Below the pieces are notes generated by a model. It was not told the origin of the DNA and did not search any database. It saw only the letters and a program-made list of their open reading frames with translations. From assembly GCA_013398015.1 (NCBI GenBank), contig VZRR01003434.1:1273135-1337134 (forward strand): 64,000 bases of DNA. The letters are read 5' to 3'. The stretch comes from Oreocharis arfaki (Eukaryota; Chordata; Aves; Passeriformes; Paramythiidae). The position numbers and the translations under genes are program-made. Positions within the stretch are counted from its first letter, which is position 1. Each line of letters starts with the position of its first letter. Shown in pieces: positions 24,236-34,800 of this stretch.

Positions 24236-27200
24236 TTTGATTCTTTCGTCCAAAAGTGAAGTTATACAGCAGAAAAAGAAAATAAATCTTTGTACAACAA
24301 GGTGTTATTCACACCAGCATCTGTTAGCCATCCTTTACGTAAAAATATAAGAGAAAATCTGAAGAATTTGGGCTTCTAAATGCAAACTTGATATCTGATC
24401 AGTTAGCAATAAATGTGATTTACTAGCTGTACTAGCTTATTTATAACCCTATCGAAAAGAAAGAAATCACACATGCTTCCACTTAGCATGATTTTTAAGA
24501 TCCAGAACACAGCAGCCTGAATCTCTTGACGTAGCAACACAATTTTTGGACTGAGAAGCAGTCACAGTTGAGAAATGGACACCAAACGAGACTCTACTAC
24601 AACACCTCTGCGAACAGGTTTGCTTTAACCTCCTTCTGTTCTTTGGTAACAAAGATATACATGCAAAGCAGGCTGATTAGAGATTCTCTAGTCTTCTGAT
24701 TATAACATGCTAGTGAAACAATCAGTGTGTTCATGATGTTCAGAGCCAGCAATTTTTGTGGAAGCAAAGTCTTAACTTTTTCTAGCAAGGAATTACTGGT
24801 ATCATCATCCCTGCCATAACCTAGGTATTCACAATAACTTAGCTGCCTTTTTCTTCATCCCAAAATACAGCCCAGTCAAGACACAGCCAGCATATATTTA
24901 GTAGACTTTAGTCATGGAAAATGAAAAGGAATCAGCCTAGTGCAAAAATGAGTAAGAGAAAAAATAAATCTTCACTTTACATTTTAGGGAAGCATAGTTT
25001 TTTAAGACATTATTTCCACATACACACTCTTAATGCACACATGCCCTCATAGTAAACAGAAAAAAACAGTTGGGTTTGCATACAAGTCCTCAGTTCACCC
25101 CACCTGAAAGCAGACCTCAGCTACCAGATCCTACAGCTGCACCGTAAAAGCAACAGTAGCAGAGGCCAGAGTAGGTCAAACAGCACAACTCCAGCACACA
25201 GGGGATGCTCCTCTGTAATTCCCACTTCCTCTCCACAGCTTCTGCCCACATGCCTCATTCACAGGAAGCTCCAGTTTGTTTGGAGGCAGACTCCAGACAT
25301 TCTGTTAAACTGGGGCAACAGTTTGGCGACAGGTGCCCAATCCGGAAGCATCTACTTAAGTTTAAAAAAACCTTCAAGTCTGTTTTTAAGTTTAAAAATA
25401 TTCTGGTATTTCAGGATACTATCTTAGCACTACTGCCAAGGAAGTAAGTCTAGATGCCTTGCAGCACAACTACATCTTACGAAAAATATCAGTATTTGTT
25501 CTGTATAAGTCGTAGAAAATTTAAACTTCCAATTAGCTTGAATAAGAAAAAAACCCAACCAAACAACCACCAACAACAACAAAAACCCTGAGCCACAAGA
25601 AATCTCAAAGTCTCTCACAGTAGGATTCTGGGAAAGATGACTCACCTATACCTCACAAAGTATCATATAGTGAGAGTTCAAATGAAGGTTTGAATAAGGT
25701 CCTACTCTTCAAGTTGGCATCATCTTAATCAAAAATCATCTTCAAAGCAGAAGACAGAAGTGTGGGGGAAAGGGAAGGTCTAGGTAACATTACTAAGGAT
25801 ATAATGCAGTGACAGAGTCAAACTCAAAAAAAAGACTTTTAGAAAAGAGGATGCTGAAGGAAGATACAAGATAATACAAGGAGTACAGCACTGGAAATAT
25901 TCTGCTAAAATGGGACTTGCTAGAATTAATAAGCCAGGGGTATTTCAAGGTTATGAGGCACTCAGCAGTGCTGAAATAAGACAACTGGTGCCACTATATC
26001 CAAACAGGACAATCATTTCATTACATAGCTTTGAGTCCTTTTAGTTTAAGGGACAGGAGGAGGAAAGACAAAATCTCAAAAAGCTCAAAAAACTTCAAGC
26101 TGACAGCCTTTCCTGGGCAGAAGTCACAAGAGCATCCAGACTGTCAGATAACACCACTACAGATCAATAAGCACAAAAGTTACTTCAGTCAACACAAGGT
26201 GTACAAAGGCTATATAGCTCTACTTACTCATGTGACACTGGACAATTTACACAGACAACTGTAATTCCCATAAAGAACAAGTATACACTTTTTTCTCTAC
26301 ATTTATGAAAATGGAATAGCCATTTCCATAGCAGGAATTCCTGCTCTACAGTCCTGGCACTATTACTGGAAAAATAAAACATTTAATCTTCTCTGTAAGA
26401 AATGATAAAGAAACTGTAAGCCATCCTCTAAAGACAAAATGCCTGAAAACACTGTAAGAAACAAAGTTTTCCAAACTTAGGTAAATAGGCACACTGATAC
26501 ATAACTAAAATGGCTCCATCTACTGGTTAAAATGTACATTTTCTAAGTTATGACACTAGTGCAGAAAATTTAATTCCCAGTGAAACAAGGAACTTGGAGG
26601 GTGCCACACAAAAACAAACACAAGACTCTTAGACACAAAATCCCTTCTAATAACTGTTGCAATATGCTGGCAAGGTGGATTTGGGACATTTTAAACACAT
26701 GTAGGTCTTTTTTAAAAATAAAGTAATATTTTCATCTACTGGTAATTTCGCAAATGTAAGTTTAGAAATGCAAATATTTAAGAGTATTGTAAGATCACCT
26801 GTAAAAGCATCAAAATTCTCATTTTACCATTCAGACATTTTCTGATCTATAGGGTTAAGTAGTACTTTGTGCTCATCTCTGTATCCTTATTTACAAAACA
26901 CTCATTTGAACTTCGATATTCATAACACTATTTCAAAACATTAGCTGGACATCTATCTTCATTTTAGAAAAAACTCTGATGTGTCCCTAAACTTTATCAC
27001 TCCAGAATGCACTATACCAAAAGCATGACAATATTCTTTGGAGACCTTCTCTAGCTAAGTTCAAGTACACTCAAAGTTATAGTCTGTTTTTTTACCTACC
27101 ACTAGTTATAGAGCAGTTCTATTTACTAAGCACTGCTACTGCTTCAGGGCCACTAAAGCTCCTGTTCAACAGATATCCTTGCATAAAGGGCATCAATATT

Positions 27201-30200
27201 CAAAGGCCCACAACAAATTTGGTGACATGTCAAAAGTCACCCACAGAAGTAGATCAATGACGTGGATATAAACCAATCGCTACTCAACTTGGTACACCCC
27301 CAGCTTATTCTGGACAGAAAATAGAACTACTACAATGAAGCATAATGAAAGTTCTCAAATAACACAACAAGTTTTTGATAGCCATGGTAACTTTTCAAGA
27401 ACTCAGAAAGACTGCCAGACATACACTTAACAGCTTAGAGGCCCACAACATGGTGCAAGCTGTACGAGGTACGCTTTGTACCCAAACAGCACAACACAGA
27501 AAAGCAGCTTGGCTCTCTAAAGTCATAGCTTCAAGTCTGCAAGGCTGGCAAGCCAGTACAATTCTATCTGATCAGGGCACTGCCACACAGCTATAACTGT
27601 ATTGCTTTAACTCGTGCAGAGCAGATCAGCCAGATGCCACAAACTTGTGGGGGAGGAGAGTTTCCTGCACAGTCCTCAATTATGCAGTACAAACATACCC
27701 TCAGTTACCCTTGTCCAGCCATAAAGGCAAAAGACCAGTTTGAGCTTACTATGTTAGCAGGAAAAAAGAATTATATGCACCAGCATAATATTCTTCAGAG
27801 ACCTATTGTTTGACTTGACATCACAGAAGCCTCACGTTAAATAAGACAACAGCAGAGGACATTGACTGTAACCCACCTGATATTGTGCATGCACAGCTGT
27901 TAAAAAAAATTTAAAAGCTGTAGCCAACCACGTAGCCACTTCAGAAAAAGCACTGTGACACTGTAAGGCACAGCACAGTACTTTACTGGTTTGATTAGGA
28001 AAGCCAGAAGGAGGTCCCTGGAAATATGCCCTTCCCCAACAGAGCCACTTTCAGCTCTATTATCATCTACAGTAGAATTAATGACAAAAACAGATGTGTT
28101 TCATTGAAAGAAAACACAAACAAACCCATTATTTAAGTATACTGCATGGTCTACAACCCTGTGAATATTTTGATATACATGAAGTAGTATCAAATACTAA
28201 CAAAAATAAACTTTCCATCTACCTTAAGATAACAAAGTATTTTGAAAATACTACCTGCAAATCATCTAGAGATTGAACTGCAATACACATTCTTTTAAAT
28301 GCTACTTACAGCTGTGGCAAAGAAGCCCACCAAACCATGTGGTAATGAACACCACAAGGACAAAAGCTAGAAGCTAGAACTAAGATCATTCATATGCAGT
28401 ATCAAGCATTTTTATACCATAAGTGTAACCGTCAAACTCGCCACTGTATAGAAAACAAACTACCACGTCTCACCCCAATTTTAAAAAATGCAACAAGAAT
28501 TACCATAAGTAGCTGTTGAGGTAAGAGGAAAAACAAGACAAGCACACAACTGCTCCTCCTCCTTACATTCACAACCTCCAGCTGTTTTCAAATCAGATTT
28601 CCTGAGGCTGTTGCTCATCCATTTACTAACCTCAATGTATCTGTCTCCCAACACTTGTCCAACCTCCCCTAAAGTTCGCACTGTATACATTGTATAGCAA
28701 ATATACCTACGAATCCCTACACTGAATTTGTTTGTTCTGAACTTAGCACCTAAGTCTGATTTGACAGAGTGCCTCCTCTTCCATGTTTGCCTACTTTCTC
28801 CACAGGAGTATTATAGAGCCTTACCATATCACTGTTCCATCATCTCTACTAGGCTGACAAGTCCCAGACTGTTGAATCCTTTATTATCTTTGAACTAATT
28901 CATATCTTCTTGTTCTTCAGTTAATGTTTTCCAATAATAATGCATCTTTTCTAAGACGAGGGGCAGAAATGCTAACAGTATGTAAGGTATGAAAGAACCA
29001 TGGATTTATGCAGTTACATATCTTTTTCCTATTGTGTTCTCCAGTCATCCCAGATACTCTGATCATCACTTGCTCTCTGGTTGTATTAACTATCAGGCAT
29101 TTGTTTCGCCTCACCTTTCCAACTTTCATGTACATATTACCACCAATCAGGTTCCTCAAAACACAAAAGCCCTAAACACATACTCATTCTCTTCTGTAAG
29201 ACTGGACCTAAAATATAAAACAAGCAAGGTTAAAGGATTTTTTCATATTTTCGATTAAGTAAATGGGAGGGGGAGGGAGAATATGACAGTCATATTCTGT
29301 CAGGATATGACTGACAGAAGTTCTCCTCCGTAAGAGGCACCAGATCTTAACTCATTACATATCTAATACTCTGTGAACACAGAAACAACACTGGAGGAAG
29401 GAAGAAAAGGAATTTTTAGGGACTCCTTTGTTTGATTACGCTTCTGTATTTTTAAGCCACAGCAATGAAGTCCTCAGACTTGATCTGCACTTTTTCGCAA
29501 AGTCTTTTCATCTTACTGAGATGTTTATTTCTGTAAAAGTTATGCACATGTAGTTTCAGCAAGCTTTGCTAACAGGAAGGTATCCTGTACTGTCAAGAAA
29601 CACAGGATTAGAAAAATTAAGTCAAGTTCTATTGTCAAAAATACTCATATTTTGGATTAAGTAGCTCTCTTGTATGTAAAATAACACCTCTTGCATATGA
29701 AACCCACAACAACTCCAATACTGCTATACTATGCAATTGCCCAAAGATCAGCATGTCCTGTCTTTTCTGCAAGCCATTTACTTCATGTGCTTTCCCCAGA
29801 AATTCCTTTTTTCTAGTTCCTACCAACTCTTCCACCCTCTCTCTTTTCTATCCATTTCAACTCACCTGGAACTACCTCTCAAATACACTTTGGCACCAAG
29901 GTCAGGTATTGCTGTTGCAAGGAAACCAACCTGGACCACTCCACTGAGCACCTCTGTTCAAAACACCTGCATCAAAAATGACCATGCAATAATACAGCAG
30001 GCGTTTGTCCCAAAAAACCTAAATTAATTTCTGTTACAACAGAACCTAAATGACTGCTGCCAGACCTGAATCCGCAACACTCTTCTCATTTGGATTCACC
30101 TAAGGGTAACCATTACCATCTTCCACTGTAACCCCACACTTGAAGCTCAAAGTTTTTGCAACTCCCTCCACACAGCCTAGCATCTCTTTACTACACCAGA

Positions 30201-30939
30201 GTACTCTCCTGCCAGCTCAGAAGAGATAACTCATACAGAGGGGGGACAAGGTTGTTTTAACATGAATTAAACCTATCAAGCAGTCTGCTCTTACACAGAA
30301 TATACCTTGAACAAGTTAACATGAATTGGGAACACACCAGAGAAACGGTCTAGACCACATCTGCAAAACCTTTAAAGGTGAGCAAAAACATCAGCTTCTG
30401 AAGTCAACAAAAATTGTAACATTTGCAAAATTCATGGCCCTTTGAACCACTAAGTTATCAACGCTACTGTTATAACAAAGGAAAAACACACTGAACATAC
30501 TGATGTCACAGGAAGAGCGCACTTCATTAGACTGCCAATTTTATCAAATGTGACTCAAGTCTCTCCCCGAAGGGTAACGGAAAGATGATGAAAACTCATG
30601 TGTTTTCAGTGTTATTTCTCTGTCCGCCACACATTCTTTGTGTTACAAGCTACACATCCCTCCTCTTCAGGCACTGAACACAAATCTCTGTGCGACACCT
30701 TTTAGGAAAAGGCCCTGAAGGAGAACATCAGAGTAAGAGCTCAGAGGCTCATCAACAAAATCCAGACCTTGAGTCATCTGAAGGGAGGGGAAATTACAAG
30801 CGTGGAACCACATGTATTTTTCAGCAGCACAGGAAGGCAACACATGCCTGCACCACTGAGCCACCCGGCCCGAGAAGGAAATGAACCCAAGCTCCGCAGT
30901 TTTACGCATCTCCCCCCCTACCAACACTCCCACTCCCCA
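24236..30939. other. Intronic, no exon seen
   Basis: Unique AT-rich sequence between the CR1 piece and the CpG island. It holds perfect short palindromes at 26330-26345 and 29279-29297 and a CTCF-like motif at 26516. No gene or repeat family was recognised. Confidence 0.55.
26516..26526 (-). promoter_or_regulatory. CTCF-like core motif
   Basis: CCATCTACTGG fits the CCMYCTRSTGG core at all 11 positions, so the canonical motif lies on the minus strand. Context is intron 1, about 5 kb downstream of the SLC4A7 promoter. Sequence match only; an 11-base degenerate match can arise by chance. Confidence 0.3.
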
Positions 30940-31810
30940 GCACTGGAAACGCGCCGGGGAACCGTGCCCACCACCCGACCCGACCCCGCCGCTGTGCAAC
31001 ACGAGGACAAGGGGAAGCTCGCTGCTTGCCATGTGTGCGCACTTCTCCCTCGCCCAGGAACTCGTCAGCCAGCGGGGCAGGGAGAAAGGCGAGGCCAGGG
31101 GCGGCCGCGCCGCCCACCGCCGCCGGCACAAGCCCTGCGGGGCTCTCACAAAGGAACGGGGGGGTGGACGGGGCAGCCGCGGCCGCCGAGCACACGGAGC
31201 CAGCGGCCGAACAAAAGACTCCGGCCCCGCCACCGCCCCCCGGGGATGGCGGGGGGAGGGACACGGCCGCGCGCACGCGGCCGGCACGCGGGCACACCGG
31301 GCGAGAGGGGCCGGGACCCCCGGCCCGGAGGGTCCCGCCGCCGAGGGCTGGGGAGCCACGGCAGGGGCCCCACCGTGTCCCCCGTCCCCCGGCAGGAGAG
31401 CAGCGGGACGGCCCCCGGGCAGGACGCGGGGCAGCGCTGCCCCGAGGCGGCCCCTTTGTGCGCCCCCCACCGCACCGCAGCCCCTGTTACCGTGGTGAGC
31501 AACGGTCTCATCTGCTCGCCCGCCCGCTCCTCTTCCATCGCGGCCCCGCCGAGATCGCCCGGGAGACAGAGCCAGAGAGAAGGGCGCGGAGGGGCAGACG
31601 AACGGCGAGCTGGAACCGGACGCGGGGGCTGCGCTGCCTGGCGGAGGCGGGCGGCGCCGGTGCCCTCGGGACGGGGCGGCCACGACTGCTCCGCCGCGCC
31701 GGGGGCTGAGCCCGGACCGCCTCGGCGGCGCNGCCGCGTGGCGGGCCCGGCTCCCCGCGCCTCAGCCGCTGCCCGGGCCGGGAGCGCCGCCGGACACAAG
31801 GGCAGAGAGC
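30940..31810 (-). promoter_or_regulatory. SLC4A7: CpG-island promoter of SLC4A7
   Basis: This is the only strongly GC-rich, CpG-dense stretch in an AT-rich window, about 0.9 kb long, and it contains exon 1. It has many GC-box-like runs and no clear TATA box in the exon 1 5' UTR, as expected of a broad housekeeping-type start. The transcription start is probably in the 31,540-31,750 interval, but I cannot fix it. All long ORFs across it on both strands (for example 338, 254, 452 and 227 codons) are GC-rich, low-complexity shadows. CpG islands often fire in both directions, so a divergent plus-strand non-coding transcript is possible. One undetermined base (N) sits at 31732. Confidence 0.85.
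31491..31538 (-). CDS. SLC4A7: SLC4A7 exon 1, coding part (NBCn1 N-terminus)
   Basis: SLC4A7 (NBCn1/NBC3) is a plasma-membrane Na+/HCO3- cotransporter of the SLC4 family that imports bicarbonate to regulate intracellular pH. On the minus strand, 16 codons read MEEERAGEQMRPLLTT and end at a GT donor (GTAACA, GT at 31490-31489), phase 0. As I recall it, the mammalian SLC4A7 N-terminus contains the same GEQMRPLLT core just before the exon 2 sequence GPDEEAVVD. The paralogue SLC4A10 has a related xQMxPLLPT at the same place. The start context GCCGCGATGG is a near-ideal Kozak site, and the exon lies inside a CpG island. The frame stays open upstream to about 31910, which I attribute to high GC content; the chosen ATG is the one that matches the family. 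Only the extreme cytosolic N-terminus is here; the regulatory domain and membrane segments lie beyond the left edge. The identification rests on a short peptide but on a distinctive motif, position and phase. Confidence 0.85.
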
Positions 31811-34800
31811 TCCCAGTGCTGCCGGTGACTGCCTTTGCCTTTCTTTCTTTTCCTTTTTTTTTTTTGACACCCTTCGCACTTGCTCGTAACTTCTGCCAGG
31901 CTTTTACCACTCAAGCTGAAATTTTCCATGCCAGGTGTCTGCCTCAGGCTGATTTTTTTTTTCTTTTGGAAAAAAGTAACGAAAATAATTCAGTCATTTC
32001 CAAAAATAATGTTATTTGCCCTTGCATGAACAGTCCAACAATCTTCTATTCAAAAGGCTGGAGGGGTGGGAGGGAGCAGTGTCAAGGCTGTACTTTTGGC
32101 TGCTCCTGTGAAGCTTTGCTCCAGTGAAAGTTTTTAGAAAGAAACAGCTGTTAACACTTGTCTATTAGAGATAACTTTGCCTTGTCTGCCTCCATAAAAA
32201 TTACACCCTCCTTAGGGTCATTCAGTTGTAAAACACCTTATGCTCATGGGAGTGAACATCCACAAACAGCAGGTGAACCATCCCTTCATGCTTCCTGTTC
32301 TTGACTACATGCTCGCATTGCCCTGGGGATTCTCCTTCTAACTACACACTCTACACTCTAGGGAGAATTGCATACTGTGGCTCCTTTTTCCACCCTGACA
32401 CTCTGCCTGGCCTGAGGAGAAAAGTATTCGCCCACAGCTTCCACACTGAAGCTCTAACATAAACACAGGGAGTTGATGGGCACCAGTAGGGCAGAGAGGC
32501 CACGCAGCTCCACAACATGTGCAATACAGCCAGTTCTCTGAATCACTTTCAGGATGCTTTGGGCTTAGCGTTTATTTTTTACCAACAGTGAACTCTGAAT
32601 GGCTGGGAAGTGTCAAGAGGAAAATAGCAGTGACTTCACTGTGACGAGGCCAACCCCAGCTTGACTTCTGAAAGCAGCAAAAAGTCTAGAGTCACTTGAT
32701 GAGAGGCACAGAGGTTTCAGGATCAGATCGGGATCACAGGAGATGCAGTGTAAAAGCAAAGGCAGGCTGACTGACGCAGATACAGCACGGTCAAGACAAA
32801 TCATGGCAAGGGGATCAAGATCGGACTGAGTCTCAAAGAAGCCCTCTCAAATGGAGACAGAAGAGCTTCTGGTCTTATCAGCAGTTTTGGAAGCAGCAAA
32901 TGAAAGGAATGCATGCATCAACGAATCCCGTGCTGAACTAAGAATGCTATAAAAGGAGGCTCTGCAGAGCCTATGGACAAAAATATAAACCTGGCTGTGG
33001 AAGCAAAGCAGGCCTCTGGCACTGCCTATCAGCAGGAGGCTTAGCACAGCCTCAGAGACCCTCTTGCTTTGGAGGCTGGCCACAGGAGAGTGAAAGGCTC
33101 CAGACCTTTGCCTGAGCCTGAGCAGGAAGAGCTGATTGGTGACCACTGACCCACTCTATGCTTTTCAGGAAAGGCGCTGGCAGAGCCAGATCAGTCTGCA
33201 AACGAAATCAGTTCACCATTTCTCTGAACAGAAGCAAATGCCCTGGAGGGAGTAGCAGGTGCACACACCATTGGATGGCACTGGGCACAGATGCAATCCT
33301 TGCAATCCTGGCCAGAGCTCTTGATGCATACAACCTGGAGGGAGATTTCATATGAAAGGTTTGGCATGGGCCTACACCAGGTCACTAAAACCTGCACTTT
33401 GAGGAATGCATCATTAGTGTAAACTACACCTGCCTAGTTGTACTGAGGAGATGAAGTAAGGCAAGCTCTGCAGAACTGATTGAACAGAGAGCAGTCTTAA
33501 CACGTTCTTCAATCAAAAATTATGACCTGGTCAGGTCTCAGAGTTTTAACGGATAATAAAGCACTGTGCACAACCACCACCAAAATAATAACCTTGATAT
33601 AAAGGGCCTTGATACACCTGCAGTATAACCTATTCTGTCCTTTCCTCTTCCAGGAACAGTACTGGCAGAGTTTCAGCCCAGATAAACCATTGAAAATGGT
33701 CTTGTTAAAAACAGCATGGGTATAATAGGGGTAGATTCTAACTTCAGGTCCCGCATAATTGGTGCTAAATCTGTCTTGGGAGGCAGATTGCAGCAGTCCT
33801 CCACTGATATTGGGATGAACACAACCCATCTTCACAAGCACAGAACTTCTCCATTCTCTGGGGAATCAGCCCAGAGAACAGTAATATCTAAAACGGGACT
33901 TCCCGTAATGTGCAGTGAACTACACTATTTAGTGAAGTTTCTCAGGGGACAGCAGATGAAGGGTTAGAGTGAGAAAAATGTTTGGTCTGTCAAAAAGGAA
34001 CCTCCTGACATGAACGCCAGTTAGGTTTTGCCATAAAAGGATGTTCCTTTCCCTTGATCTCTGAGGAGGGATCTCTGACAATATGCTCTAGCACTTTTTT
34101 CACTGCCATCAGAGAATGCCCAATGGACAAATCAAGGTTCAGTAGGGCAGTAGGGCCCAGCATTCCTTCACCTTGCTTCCTTTGGCACTCTGCTGAAAAC
34201 GGTATCTCCAGGTGAACACACAGTTATTTACTGAGCTGAAAAACTCAAAAAAACTTATTTGTTCACTGCATTCCATCTGGTCACTGTATGTATAACTATA
34301 GCAGAAAAGGCCAGCCTAGCTTCCCCATGCCATGCTGCCTGAGTGAAAACAAAGTGATGACACTGTTCACAACAAATTGACCAGAACTTCGAAACATTCA
34401 AAACCTACCAAACCTCCTAGAAGTCATTATCAAAATAGAAGTAGGTCAGCTTTGTGCATGTGAATATAAGTACAACTGTCACACACCAGATGACATATGA
34501 AAGGAGAGGGGTAGGGCTTGTGTGGCACTGAAGAGGTGGACCATCTATATCTTTAATGTGATACTGTACCTGGTCCATTAAGAGTGGCCTGATGGTGCTT
34601 TTTCTCCACTCATTTTCCTCCCTTTCCTTCCCCACCCCCTCCCCAAACACATTCTTGGACATAGATGGAAGAGGCAGAAATTGTTGGATAAGCCAGATCT
34701 CTGATTAGGAAATTGCCTATCTCCTGTTTCATTAGGACAGTGCCATCAGAGTCAGCTTTACAGTTTATTCTCCTGCTGTTTAATTTCTTGCCAACTTCCA

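Larger units (their letters stand above)
1..31490 (-). other. SLC4A7: SLC4A7 intron 1 (partial)
   Basis: From the exon 1 donor down to base 1, I found no sequence encoding the conserved next exon (GPDEEAVVD and following) on the minus strand, so the whole interval is read as intron 1. If the alternative first exon is real, 1-4787 is also its first intron. A long first intron agrees with what is known of mammalian SLC4A7. Within it lie the RPL27A retropseudogene, a tRNA gene and CR1 fragments listed separately. Confidence 0.75.

Noticed and set aside
28310..28375. Minus-strand exon-like segment reading FVLVVFITTWFGGLLCHS between acceptor-like and donor-like sites
   Set aside because: Looks like a membrane helix but does not match SLC4A7 at this position or any family I recognise; a hydrophobic run can arise from T-rich sequence. 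Would need RNA evidence.
30667..32127. Long ORFs across the CpG island on both strands (up to 452 codons)
   Set aside because: Low-complexity Pro/Arg/Gly/Ala translation produced by GC-rich DNA with few stops; overlapping frames on both strands; no domain. Only the short exon 1 frame is supported.
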